Counted from the first letter of the stretch, positions 27,788 through 35,651 are shown. The stretch: DNA of 41,258 bases from Oceaniovalibus guishaninsula JLT2003 (GCF_000299575.1 NZ_AMGO01000013.1:1-41258); one strand, 5' to 3'. Program-made: numbers and translations. The notes: generated by a model from the letters alone, not told the origin.

Positions 27788-29008
27788 TCACGCCTCGAAG
27801 CTTTCGGGGGCCGTGACCTGTTCCATCAGGGCGTTGTTCCATTCGCCTTCGACGACGAAGTGGGCTGTCGCGCCCTTGATCGCGGCGATGATGAGGTTGT
27901 GGTTCACGTAGGCGTAAACGCCCGGCTGCTCGAACGTGTACATCGCGGCCGCGGCGCTGCCGCCCCGGACGAACCACGTTTCCATCGAGGTCAGCGGCGC
28001 CACGTCGAAGGACGTTTCCCACACATAGTCGCCATGTCCGCCGATCAGGTGCGGCCGCGAGTCGACGTTGCACGAATTGTGCACCATCAGCACCGTTTCA
28101 CCCACGTTGAACTTCAGCGCGCCCGGCCCGGTCAGCGCGCCCACCGCGCCGTTGAAGACCTGGTGCGTCGGCGTCAGCGTCGCCATCGCGGCGATGCTGT
28201 CGGGATAATCCTCGCCGGCGATGGCGTATTGCTTGAAGTTGCCGTCCTCGTCGATGGGCAGATAGTAATCCTGCTCGCCCATATACGCGATCTTGTCGTA
28301 TTTCAGCGGGTTGCCGTCCTTGTCCTTCAGTCCGTCGCGCGGCAGCACCATGATGGCGCCGTTCATGCCGTGGCAGACGTGATAGGGGATCATCGCGCCG
28401 CCCGGCGCGCAGTGATAGGTAAAGCACCCGGCCTTCGTCGCCTTCCAGCGGAGCACGACCTTTTCGCCCGGATAGATGTGGGTCAGACCGCCGCCGCCCA
28501 GCGCGCCCGTCGAGGCGTGGAAGTCGATGTTGTGCTCCATCTGCGAATCGTGCGGGTTGCGCATCGTCAGTTCGACGTAATCGCCTTCGTGCACGATGAT
28601 CAGCGGGCCGGGGACCGAACCGTTATAGGTCAGCGCCCAGATGCTGGCGCCGGTATCCTCGTCCACCACCATCAGGCGTTCGGTCGTGTCCATCTCGATC
28701 TCGACGATCTTGGGGCCGCCCTGGGCCACCTGATCGTGCTTGGGCGCATAGGGCGGGGCCACAAGTTCTTGCTTGACGCGTTCGTAGCCCGACAGATCGA
28801 CCGGCTTGGCGCTGCTTTGCGCCTGCTTTTCGGCCTGGACGAAATGCGCTTCGGGCAGACGCATGCGGGGGGCCGCCATGCGGTGCGGCGTGGCCGCGGC
28901 CTGATGGGCGATCCCGCCCGTCACCGCGGCGGCACCGGCCAGAAGCGATCCGCGCAGCACGTTGCGGCGGCTGGTGGAGGCGAGTCCGGGGTTGATGAAC
29001 TTGGTCAC
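27788..29008 (-). CDS. nirK: Copper-containing nitrite reductase NirK
   Basis: Periplasmic trimeric copper enzyme of 406 residues that reduces nitrite to NO. A Tat signal ([18 protein letters not shown] at 14-15) comes first. Copper ligands lie in [14 protein letters not shown], in FTYHCAPGG through [10 protein letters not shown] (type 1 Cys, His, Met and type 2 His), and in [11 protein letters not shown] (type 2 His). The start GTG at 29008 is chosen because GAGGAGG lies 8 bases upstream; a longer frame to 29059 has no such site. It follows pseudoazurin by 66 bases and precedes nirV. The type 1 loop has one residue more between Cys and His than the classical CAPPGMVPWH form, and Tyr in place of the usual Trp. 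Confidence 0.96.
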   Translation of the reverse strand: MTKFINPGLASTSRRNVLRGSLLAGAAAVTGGIAHQAAATPHRMAAPRMRLPEAHFVQAEKQAQSSAKPVDLSGYERVKQELVAPPYAPKHDQVAQGGPKIVEIEMDTTERLMVVDEDTGASIWALTYNGSVPGPLIIVHEGDYVELTMRNPHDSQMEHNIDFHASTGALGGGGLTHIYPGEKVVLRWKATKAGCFTYHCAPGGAMIPYHVCHGMNGAIMVLPRDGLKDKDGNPLKYDKIAYMGEQDYYLPIDEDGNFKQYAIAGEDYPDSIAAMATLTPTHQVFNGAVGALTGPGALKFNVGETVLMVHNSCNVDSRPHLIGGHGDYVWETSFDVAPLTSMETWFVRGGSAAAAMYTFEQPGVYAYVNHNLIIAAIKGATAHFVVEGEWNNALMEQVTAPESFEA

Positions 29009-29074
29009 TTTTCTGTCCTCCTCGGGATCAGAGTGTGAGGCGGACCGCAGGCAAGCCATGGCCCGCGGGATGGA

Positions 29075-29518
29075 TCAAAGGCTGTCGAGCTGTTCGAGCT
29101 GTTCGGCGAAGCGTTCCTTGGCCTTGGCCGGCATGCGCCCTTCCATGTAATCGTCGGGGATGGTCACGTCGTCGCCCACGGCCACGGTCATCACCATGCC
29201 CATCGCGTAATGCGGCAGGCACTTGACGCCATAGAGGCCCGGCTGGTCCAGAGTGACCTCGATCTCCTCGTTGATCTTGCCCTTGAAGGTGTCGGCGCCG
29301 TCGGGGATCATGTCGAGGATGGATTCCGCGTTGTGACCCTTGTCGGTCGCCACGAACTTGACGGTATCGCCGGGCTGGACGCGAACGAAATCGGGTTCGA
29401 ACACCATCGCGCCCTTCTCGCCCTTGTTCAGCATCTTCACCTCGACCGTCTCGGCCAACGCGGCGGTTCCCGTCAGGGCCATGGCCAGGGCCAATACTGC
29501 GCCTATCTTGAGGGACAT
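29075..29518 (-). CDS. Pseudoazurin, blue copper electron donor
   Basis: Periplasmic cupredoxin of 147 residues that carries electrons from the cytochrome bc1 pool to NirK and NosZ. Signal peptide residues 1-22 (cut after AALA), then VEVKMLNKGEKGAMVFEPDFVRVQPGDTV typical of pseudoazurins. Type 1 copper ligands are His62 (GHNAES), Cys100, His103 and Met108 in VKCLPHYAMGM. It is the first gene of the leftward pseudoazurin-nirK-nirV unit. The start at 29518 is preceded by a GGAAA purine stretch. A TTG-N8-CAA box centred 69.5 bases upstream fits activation by the neighbouring regulator. Genes of this family are called paz, pazS or bcp in different species, so no symbol is given. Confidence 0.94.
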   Translation of the reverse strand: MSLKIGAVLALAMALTGTAALAETVEVKMLNKGEKGAMVFEPDFVRVQPGDTVKFVATDKGHNAESILDMIPDGADTFKGKINEEIEVTLDQPGLYGVKCLPHYAMGMVMTVAVGDDVTIPDDYMEGRMPAKAKERFAEQLEQLDSL

Positions 29519-29580
29519 CCGGTTTCCTTTCCCTGTGAATACCGTTGACCCGGATCTAGGGATGGACGATCAGCATGACT

Positions 29581-29594
29581 TTGTGCCGGAACAA
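29581..29594. promoter_or_regulatory. FNR/NnrR-like box between pseudoazurin and nnrR
   Basis: TTGTG-CCGG-AACAA, flanked by T and A to give TTTGTG..AACAAA. The centre (29587.5) is 69.5 bases from the pseudoazurin start and 75.5 from the regulator start. With the usual -41.5 placement, RNA would start near 29546 (leftward, about 27-base leader) and 29629 (rightward, about 34-base leader). This allows joint control and autoregulation. Inference from sequence only; the half-sites are less perfect than at nosR. Confidence 0.6.
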
Positions 29595-29662
29595 ACTGTT
29601 GGCGGATCGCCGCGCGGTCGGGACGGATATGCGGCCGATGCCGCCCCAGGAAGGAAACCAAG

Positions 29663-30364
29663 GTGTCCAGACTCGACGAAAGCCTCGTCAACCGCCTGCC
29701 GCCCTTCAGTCGTCTGAAGCGGTCCGAGATCCGCGAGATCCTCGATCTGGCGGGCACGCAGCGGCTGGATGTCGGCGAGACAGTCTTTCACGAGGGGCAG
29801 GAGGCCGACCGGTTCTTCCTGCTGCTCGACGGCTATATCCGCGTCGTGCGCGTCACCGCCGAGGGCGAGCATGTGACGCTGCTGCATTTCGGCCCCGGCC
29901 AGCTTTTCGGGTTCGCCAAAGCGCTGGGCCGCACGACCTATCCCGCCACCGCGGTGGCGGCATCGGAATCGCTGGCGCTGCATTGGCCGATGCGGCTTTG
30001 GCCGGTCTTCGCCGAACGCCATGACGGGTTCGCGACCGAAACCTATGCGACCATCGGGCGCCGCATGGGCGAAATGAACGACAACACAGTCGCGATGGCG
30101 ACCCAGCAGGTCGAACAGCGCGTCGCCCATGCCGTCCTGCGGCTGGTCAACCAGACCGGACGCAAGACCCCCGAGGGGATCGAGATCGGCTTTCCGGTCA
30201 CGCGGCAGGATCTGTCCGAGATGACGGGCACCACGCTGCACACGGTCAGCCGGATGCTCAGCGCGTGGGAAAAGGACGGGATCGTCGAAAGCCGGCGCAA
30301 GCACGTCACCGTGCGCGACCCCCACCGCCTTGTCCTGGTGGCCGAGGCTATCGGCCGCCGCTGA
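29663..30364 (+). CDS. nnrR: Crp/Fnr family transcriptional regulator, NnrR/Dnr type
   Basis: DNA-binding activator of 233 residues: a cyclic-nucleotide-binding-like domain (about residues 15-125, HEGQEADRFFLLLDGYIRV, HFGPGQLFGFAKALG), a dimer helix, and a Crp-type helix-turn-helix (about 176-210, FPVTRQDLSEMTGTTLHTVSRMLSAWEKDG). No N-terminal cysteine cluster is present, so it is not an oxygen-sensing FNR; this class responds to NO. In the recognition helix, His193, Ser196 and Arg197 align with Glu209, Ser212 and Arg213 of E. coli FNR. The His at the specificity position fits a TTGCG rather than TTGAT half-site. The GTG start 29663 has AGGAAGG upstream. Lying between the nir and nor operons, it is the likely regulator of the island. 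Confidence 0.85.
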   Translation: MSRLDESLVNRLPPFSRLKRSEIREILDLAGTQRLDVGETVFHEGQEADRFFLLLDGYIRVVRVTAEGEHVTLLHFGPGQLFGFAKALGRTTYPATAVAASESLALHWPMRLWPVFAERHDGFATETYATIGRRMGEMNDNTVAMATQQVEQRVAHAVLRLVNQTGRKTPEGIEIGFPVTRQDLSEMTGTTLHTVSRMLSAWEKDGIVESRRKHVTVRDPHRLVLVAEAIGRR

Positions 30365-30563
30365 CCGCCGCCTTCAGCTCCTCGACGAACGCGATCTCGT
30401 CCAGATCGTATTCGCGGCAGGCGTCCACGATCGTGTGGAACGGATTGATCAGGCATCCGACGCACAGCATCCGGTGCGACAGGAACACCGGCACCGTCTG
30501 CGGCCAATGCGTCATCATCTCGGCCAGCGGCAGGTCGGGATCGTCCAGAGGGGGTGCTGACAT
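30348..30563 (-). CDS. Small DUF1858 (ScdA_N-like) cysteine protein
   Basis: Cytoplasmic protein of 71 residues consisting of a single DUF1858 domain. The core is HRMLCVGCLINPFHTIVDACREYD with Cys34, Cys37 and Cys49, preceded by LAEMMTHWPQTVPVFL. DUF1858 is the relative of the N-terminal domain of ScdA/YtfE (RIC) proteins that protect or repair iron-sulfur centres under NO stress (established for those proteins). The start at 30563 is chosen because GGAGG stands 7 bases upstream on this strand; the frame stays open to 30638, but that start lacks a site. It diverges from norC over a shared FNR/NnrR-like box and overlaps the nnrR 3' end by 17 bases. A role in NO or iron-sulfur homeostasis is inference. 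Confidence 0.8.
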   Translation of the reverse strand: MSAPPLDDPDLPLAEMMTHWPQTVPVFLSHRMLCVGCLINPFHTIVDACREYDLDEIAFVEELKAAVSGGR

Positions 30564-30618
30564 GGATGGGCCTCCGGCAATCGGAAGGCCAGAATCGCCG
30601 GTTCGTTCGCGCCGTTCT

Positions 30619-30632
30619 TTGATGTTTCGCAA
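30619..30632. promoter_or_regulatory. FNR/NnrR-like box between the DUF1858 gene and norC
   Basis: TTGAT-GTTT-CGCAA, a hybrid of the FNR half-site TTGAT and the NnrR half-site TTGCG. The centre (30625.5) is 67.5 bases from the norC ATG (30693) and 62.5 from the DUF1858 start (30563). Placing it at -41.5 gives RNA starts near 30667 with a 26-base leader for norC and near 30584 with a 21-base leader leftward. A weak -10-like TCTAAC is at 30653-30658. Both divergent genes could be served by this one site. Confidence 0.65.
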
Positions 30633-30692
30633 ACTCATCCGCCAAAGGGCAGTCTAACCGGGACCGACAGTAACCGGAAAGGAGGCTTGCGG

Positions 30693-31145
30693 ATGGCCGA
30701 AATCCTGACGAAATCGCGGGCGCGCAACATCTTCTACGGCGGTTCGATCTTCTTCGTGGTGATCTTCATCGCGCTGACGGTCCATTCGCACCGCTACATC
30801 ACCCAGACATCGACCGCCGGAATGCCGCTGACCGATGCGGTCCTGCATGGCAAGCATGTCTGGGAACGCAACAGTTGCATCAACTGCCACACGCTGCACG
30901 GCGAAGGCGCGTATTTCGCCCCCGAACTGGGCAACGTGATGACCCGCTGGGGCGTGCAGGACGACCCCGAAGGCGCGTTCCTGATGATGGACGGCTGGAT
31001 CGAGGCGCAGCCGTCGGGAATCGAGGGCCGCCGCCAGATGCCGCATTTCGACCTGACCGAAGAGGACAAGCGCGGGCTGGCCGAATTCCTGCGCTTCGCC
31101 AACCAGACCAGACGGCAGGACTGGCCCCCGAACGAGGCGGGCTGA
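30693..31145 (+). CDS. norC: Nitric oxide reductase subunit C, NorC
   Basis: Membrane-anchored cytochrome c subunit of cNOR, 150 residues. One N-terminal helix (about 12-30, IFYGGSIFFVVIFIALTV) anchors a periplasmic domain with a single haem site CINCH (Cys62, Cys65, His66). The likely axial Met is in RQMPHFDLTEEDK. NorC takes electrons from pseudoazurin or cytochrome c and passes them to NorB. The start ATG 30693 has AAAGGAGG (30678-30685) 7 bases upstream; a TTG two codons earlier is unlikely. It is the first gene of norCBQD plus two small genes, and norB follows after 12 bases. Confidence 0.96.
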   Translation: MAEILTKSRARNIFYGGSIFFVVIFIALTVHSHRYITQTSTAGMPLTDAVLHGKHVWERNSCINCHTLHGEGAYFAPELGNVMTRWGVQDDPEGAFLMMDGWIEAQPSGIEGRRQMPHFDLTEEDKRGLAEFLRFANQTRRQDWPPNEAG

Positions 31146-31157
31146 GGAGAAAAGAGC

Positions 31158-32528
31158 ATGAGATATCAATCCCAAAAAGTCGCCTATGCCTATTTCATCT
31201 GCGCGATGGGCCTGTTCGCCATCCAGGTGCTGGGCGGGCTGACCATCGGCTGGATCTACGTCCAGCCGAACTTCCTGGCCGAGGTGTTCCCCTTCCACAT
31301 CATCCGCATGGTGCATACCAACGCTTTGGTCGTCTGGCTGCTGCTGGGCTTCTTCGGGGCGACCTATTTTCTCGTCCCCGAGGAAAGCGAGCGCGAGATC
31401 TGGTCGAGCAAGCTGGCCTATCTGCAACTGGCGATCCTGATCGTCGGCACGCTGGGCGCCGTCATCGGCTACGGCTTCAAGATCCACGGCGGGCGCGAGT
31501 TTCTGGAACAACCGCTCTGGGTGCGGTTCGGCATCCTGATCGCGGCGGTGATCTTCCTGATCAACGTGTCGATGACCGTCCTGGCCGGGCGCAAGACGGC
31601 GATCACCGGCGTGTTGCTGATGGGTCTGTGGCTGCTGTCGCTGCTGTGGATCTTCGCCCTGATCAATCCGTCGAACCTCAGCCTCGACAAGATGTACTGG
31701 TGGTTCGTCATCCACCTGTGGGTCGAGGGCACGTGGGAACTGGTGATGGCGTCGATCCTGGCGTTCATCCTGCTCAAGCTGACCGGCGTGGACCGCGAGA
31801 TCGTCGAGAAATGGCTCTACGTCATCGTCGCCACGGCGCTGTTCACCGGCATCCTCGGTACCGGGCACCACTTCTACTGGATCGGCACGCCCGGCTACTG
31901 GCAATGGATCGGGTCGATCTTCGGCGCGCTCGAAATCATCCCGTTCTTCCTGATGATGTCGTTCGCCTTCGTCATGGTCTGGAAGGGCCGGCGCAACCAT
32001 CCCAACAAGGCCGCGCTGCTGTGGTCGCTAGGTTCGGCCACCATCGCCTTCTTCGGCGCGGGGGTCTGGGGCGTGCTGCACAACATGCATGGCGTGAACT
32101 ACTACAGCCATGGCACGCAGATCACCGCGGCGCACGGGCACCTGGCCTTCTATGGTGCCTATGTGGCGATCAACCTGGCGATCATCACCTATGCCATGCC
32201 GATCCTGCGCAACCGCGAACCCTATAACCAGGTGCTCAATATGGCGAGCTTCTGGATGATGACGGGGGGTATGGCGTTCATGACCTTCACGCTGACCTTC
32301 GCGGGCACGATCCAGACGCATATGCAGCGGGTGCTGGGCTACTATTATATGGAAGTGCAGGACGAACTGGCGCTGTTCTATCTGATGCGCTGGATCTCGG
32401 GCATCTTCGTGGTGCTGGGTGCGCTGCTGTTCATCTACTCGATCTTCGTCGTCCGCCGGCACGAGGTGATCGAGGCCGGCCCCGCCAACCCCGCGCCCAC
32501 CGTGTCCGACCCGCTGCCCGGAGAATGA
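31158..32528 (+). CDS. norB: Nitric oxide reductase subunit B, NorB (cNOR)
   Basis: Catalytic haem-copper-oxidase-superfamily subunit of 456 residues with about 12 membrane helices. It reduces two NO to N2O at the haem b3-FeB centre. Conserved metal-ligand regions seen are FHIIRMVHTNALVVWL (low-spin haem His), HLWVEGTWELVMA (FeB His and the functional Glu), GTGHHFYWIG (FeB histidines) and AAHGHLAFYGAY (haem ligands). The length and the separate NorC place it in the cytochrome-c-dependent cNOR class and not in the quinol-dependent qNOR class, which has an N-terminal extension. Its stop overlaps the first possible norQ ATG. Ordinary in every visible respect. Confidence 0.97.
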   Translation: MRYQSQKVAYAYFICAMGLFAIQVLGGLTIGWIYVQPNFLAEVFPFHIIRMVHTNALVVWLLLGFFGATYFLVPEESEREIWSSKLAYLQLAILIVGTLGAVIGYGFKIHGGREFLEQPLWVRFGILIAAVIFLINVSMTVLAGRKTAITGVLLMGLWLLSLLWIFALINPSNLSLDKMYWWFVIHLWVEGTWELVMASILAFILLKLTGVDREIVEKWLYVIVATALFTGILGTGHHFYWIGTPGYWQWIGSIFGALEIIPFFLMMSFAFVMVWKGRRNHPNKAALLWSLGSATIAFFGAGVWGVLHNMHGVNYYSHGTQITAAHGHLAFYGAYVAINLAIITYAMPILRNREPYNQVLNMASFWMMTGGMAFMTFTLTFAGTIQTHMQRVLGYYYMEVQDELALFYLMRWISGIFVVLGALLFIYSIFVVRRHEVIEAGPANPAPTVSDPLPGE

Positions 32529-32530
32529 CC

Positions 32531-33340
32531 ATGAACGCGATGACAGACATGAAGCCCGAGACGCGGCAGATCCCGCATTACCGGCCCGCCGGAAACGAGA
32601 TCGCGCTGTTCGAAATGGCCCATGCCAACGGTCTGCCCCTTCTTCTGAAGGGGCCGACCGGCTGCGGCAAGACCCGCTTCGTCGAATACATGGCCGCGCG
32701 GCTGGGCCGCAGGCTCTATACCGTGGCCTGCCACGACGACCTGTCGGCGGCCGATCTGATCGGGCGCTATCTGCTGCGGGGCGGGGCGACGGAATGGGTG
32801 GACGGGCCGCTGACGCGGGCCGTGCGCGAGGGCGCCATCTGCTATCTCGACGAGGTGGTCGAGGCGCGCAAGGACGTGGCCGTGGTGCTGCATCCGCTGA
32901 CCGACGACCGCCGCACCCTGATGATCGACCGCACCGGCGAGGAACTGAAGGCGCCGCCGGGCTTCATGCTGGTGGCCAGCTACAACCCCGGCTATCAGAA
33001 CGTGCTGAAGCGGATGAAGCCGTCCACCCGCCAGCGGTTCCTGTCGGCCAGCTTCGACTTTCCCGACCCCGCGACCGAACAGGCCGTGGTGGCGCAGGAA
33101 AGCGGGCTGGATCTGGCCCGCACCGCGCCGCTGATCCGGCTTGCGGGCCGCATCCGCGCGCTGTCGGGGATGGATCTGGAAGAAGGCGTGTCCACCCGCC
33201 TGCTGATCTATGCCGCGACGCTGATCGCCGGGGGCATGGGTCTGGACGACGCGTTGGAAGCGGCGGTGATCGAACCGTTGACCGACGACGCGGATGTCCG
33301 CACCGCCCTGCGCGATCTGGTCGCGACCACCTGGGGATAG
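32531..33340 (+). CDS. norQ: NorQ, AAA+ (MoxR-type) ATPase for NOR maturation
   Basis: Cytoplasmic AAA+ ATPase of 269 residues that, with NorD, inserts the FeB iron of NorB. Walker A GPTGCGKT is at residues 41-48, Walker B is AICYLDEVVEA, and MoxR-family blocks include FMLVASYNPGYQNVLKRMKPSTRQRF and the C-terminal EEGVSTRLLIYAATLI. Two ATGs are possible, 32525 (overlapping the norB stop) and 32531. The second is preferred because GGAGA (32520-32524) is 6 bases before it and directly adjoins the first. norD begins 5 bases after the stop. Confidence 0.94.
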   Translation: MNAMTDMKPETRQIPHYRPAGNEIALFEMAHANGLPLLLKGPTGCGKTRFVEYMAARLGRRLYTVACHDDLSAADLIGRYLLRGGATEWVDGPLTRAVREGAICYLDEVVEARKDVAVVLHPLTDDRRTLMIDRTGEELKAPPGFMLVASYNPGYQNVLKRMKPSTRQRFLSASFDFPDPATEQAVVAQESGLDLARTAPLIRLAGRIRALSGMDLEEGVSTRLLIYAATLIAGGMGLDDALEAAVIEPLTDDADVRTALRDLVATTWG

Positions 33341-33345
33341 ACGCC

Positions 33346-35223
33346 ATGGCCTTCCGCCCGCTCGACCTGCTGGACCCCGAGGAAACGGTCGGCCACATCT
33401 GGCACGACCTTGTCGAAGGCGTCGGCGCGTCGGCCTCGTGGCCCGAGGCGGCGGTCGCGCTGGACAGCGTGCGCCCCAGCCTTGCGGTGCTGTTCCGGGC
33501 GCTCGGTGGCACGCCGGGCGTCGAGTTGCGCGAGGCCGTCGCCAGCCCCGCGCTGCACCGCCGGTCCATGCGCCGCCGTCTGGGCACCGGGCGCGAGACG
33601 CTTTTTCGCGCCGCGTTCGATGGCGAGGCGCTGGCGCTGCCGCCCACGCTCGACTGCTTTCCGGACCGCGATCTAAACCGCGCCGCCTATCTGTGGCTGA
33701 CCGCGCTGGCGGCCTGCTGCACGGATGACGACCTGCCGCAGGCCGACAGCGATGCCGTGCAGATCGCCGCCAATGCTCGCCTGACCGAACGCGCGCTGAC
33801 GCTCTGCCCCGGCCTGCGGGACGCCCATGCGGCGATGGCGGCGCAGGCGCTGGCCGCCCGGCCCCGCGTCGTCCTGCCGCCCGCCGAGGCCGCGACCGAA
33901 CGCGCGGTGCGGGCCGTGCTGCGCGGCGAAGCGCCCGAAGCTTCGCCCGAAGACGCGGCGCGCGGTCATCTGCCCTTCGCCCCCGTGCCGATCTGGCTGC
34001 ACCTTGCGCGGCCCGGCCGGGGGGCTGCGGCGGGCGACGATCCCGATGGGGCCGAAGCGCCCGACGCCGTCGCCACCACCACCCGCAAGATGGGGCTGCG
34101 GCGCGATCTGGCGCAGGCCAACCGCAAGGACAGCCTGATCGTCCACCGTTTCGAATCGATCCTCAGCTGGGTGGAATCGCTCAACATCAGCCGCAACGTG
34201 GACGATGACGACGACGAGAACGCCAAGAAGGCGGCCGAGGATCAGGACAACATCACCCTGACGCGCAACGACAAGCGCGCCGCGACCCGCCTGCGCCTGC
34301 ATCTGGACCTGTCGCCGGCCGATGCCGATCACGAAAGGCTGGCCGGCGCGCATACCTATCCCGAATGGAATCACCGCAGTCGCAGTTATCTGGACGCGCA
34401 TGTCCGCGTGCTGGAGGCCGAGGCGAGACGGGATCCCGGCGCCCATTTCACCCCCGACCCCAGGCGCGCGCGCGAGGTGCGCCGCCAGTTCGAGGCGCTG
34501 CATCCCCGCCGGATCCTGCAACCGCGTCAGATCGACGGGACGGAACTGGATCTCGACGCGCTGATCGCGGCGCAGGCCGATCTGGCCGCGACGGGGCAGG
34601 GCAGCGACCGGGTGTGGAAATCCGCCCGCCAGACCGAACGCGACCTGTCGGTGGCGTTCCTGATCGACACCTCCCGTTCGACCGAAGCCGCGGTCGGCGA
34701 AACCTGCGTCATCGACGTGGCGCGCGACGCGCTGGGCGCGCTGGTGGGCGGCATCGGCGCGGCGGGCGACCGGCTGGGCATCTGGGGCTTCTCATCGCTG
34801 CGCCGAGACCGGGTGTTCGTCACCCGCTGCAAGGGCTTCGACGACCCGCTGGACCAGCGCGTGCTGGACAATATCGGCGCGCTGAAGCCCGGACATTACA
34901 CGCGCCTCGGCGCGGCGATCCGCCATGCCAGCGCGCGCCTGGCTGAGGAAGGCGCCGCGCGCAAGCTGCTGCTGGTGCTGACCGACGGCAAGCCCAACGA
35001 TCTGGACCACTACGAAGGCCGCCACGGGATCGAGGACAGCCGCATGGCGGTAATCGAGGCGCGGCGCGCGGGCCAGACCGTGCATGCCGTGATTGTGGAC
35101 GAGGATGGGCAGGACTGGTTCGCCCGCATCTTCGGACGCGGCGGCTTCCACCTGCTGCCCTATCCCGCGCGCCTGACCCGTGCGCTGCCCGACATCTATC
35201 GCACCCTGACGACCGAGGTATGA
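33346..35223 (+). CDS. norD: NorD, von Willebrand factor A-domain NOR maturation protein
   Basis: Partner of NorQ in activating cNOR, 625 residues. The C-terminal VWA domain (about 430-625) has the MIDAS metal site DTSRS at residues 441-445 in VAFLIDTSRSTEA, followed by KLLLVLTDGKPNDL. The N-terminal 400 residues are the NorD/CbbO-type region with the acidic run VDDDDDEN at about 285. The frame is open far upstream within norQ, but ATG 33346, 5 bases after the norQ stop, gives a normal NorD N-terminus. The next small gene starts one base after the stop. Length is typical for the family. Confidence 0.94.
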   Translation: MAFRPLDLLDPEETVGHIWHDLVEGVGASASWPEAAVALDSVRPSLAVLFRALGGTPGVELREAVASPALHRRSMRRRLGTGRETLFRAAFDGEALALPPTLDCFPDRDLNRAAYLWLTALAACCTDDDLPQADSDAVQIAANARLTERALTLCPGLRDAHAAMAAQALAARPRVVLPPAEAATERAVRAVLRGEAPEASPEDAARGHLPFAPVPIWLHLARPGRGAAAGDDPDGAEAPDAVATTTRKMGLRRDLAQANRKDSLIVHRFESILSWVESLNISRNVDDDDDENAKKAAEDQDNITLTRNDKRAATRLRLHLDLSPADADHERLAGAHTYPEWNHRSRSYLDAHVRVLEAEARRDPGAHFTPDPRRAREVRRQFEALHPRRILQPRQIDGTELDLDALIAAQADLAATGQGSDRVWKSARQTERDLSVAFLIDTSRSTEAAVGETCVIDVARDALGALVGGIGAAGDRLGIWGFSSLRRDRVFVTRCKGFDDPLDQRVLDNIGALKPGHYTRLGAAIRHASARLAEEGAARKLLLVLTDGKPNDLDHYEGRHGIEDSRMAVIEARRAGQTVHAVIVDEDGQDWFARIFGRGGFHLLPYPARLTRALPDIYRTLTTEV

Positions 35224-35224
35224 C

Positions 35225-35404
35225 ATGCGACACCTGACCGCGACGATCCTGACGCTGCTGCCCGGTGCGGCGCTGGCCCAAGGCTATGACCGCCCCGTTC
35301 CGGGCGTCCACGATGCCACCGCCGAATTGTGGTTTCTGGCCGCCAGCATCGCCTTTCTGGCCGCGCTGCTGGCCGTGCACCTGCTGGTCAACCGCAAGCC
35401 ATGA
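35225..35404 (+). CDS. Small secreted or membrane protein at the end of the nor operon (59 aa)
   Basis: A 59-residue ORF starting one base after the norD stop and ending in an ATGA overlap with the next gene. The N-terminus LTATILTLLPGAALAQGYD looks like a signal peptide (cut after ALA) or a first helix. A second hydrophobic stretch, LWFLAASIAFLAALLAVHLLV, runs almost to the C-terminus. So the mature form is a short periplasmic segment plus one membrane helix. I do not recognise it with certainty. Small membrane proteins sit at this position in other nor operons (norF, nnrT-like), but no motif here settles identity. The tight coupling on both sides supports a real gene with a role in NO reductase function or assembly. 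Confidence 0.7.
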   Translation: MRHLTATILTLLPGAALAQGYDRPVPGVHDATAELWFLAASIAFLAALLAVHLLVNRKP

Positions 35405-35643
35405 GCCGGAATGTGCGGCTGACGATGATGCTCTGGCCCTTCGGGGCGGGGGCGATGGCGGTCAACCTGTTCTTCGCGTCGCTGATGGGACAGGCCATCG
35501 GACTGCCGGTCATCCCGCCTGTCTGGGCGGTGGCGGGCGGCGCGGTGCTGGGCGTGCCCGCCACGTGGTTCTTCGCGCGCCATATCGGCACCCTGATGGA
35601 CAAGGCCGACGGCGAGGCGCGCGACGATCCCCGCACGATGTGA
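35401..35643 (+). CDS. Small two-helix membrane protein at the end of the nor operon (80 aa)
   Basis: An 80-residue protein starting at ATG 35401, which overlaps the stop of the 59-residue gene (ATGA). Two hydrophobic segments are visible, MMLWPFGAGAMAVNLFFASLMG and VWAVAGGAVLGVPATWFFARHIG, separated by a short loop with several prolines. A charged C-terminal tail follows (DKADGEARDDPR). The frame is open upstream, but starts further left have no ribosome site and run antiparallel to the logic of the overlap. Function is unknown; by position it belongs to the norCBQD transcript. A GC-rich hairpin follows at 35652-35671. Confidence 0.7.
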   Translation: MSRNVRLTMMLWPFGAGAMAVNLFFASLMGQAIGLPVIPPVWAVAGGAVLGVPATWFFARHIGTLMDKADGEARDDPRTM

Positions 35644-35651
35644 CGCTTGCC

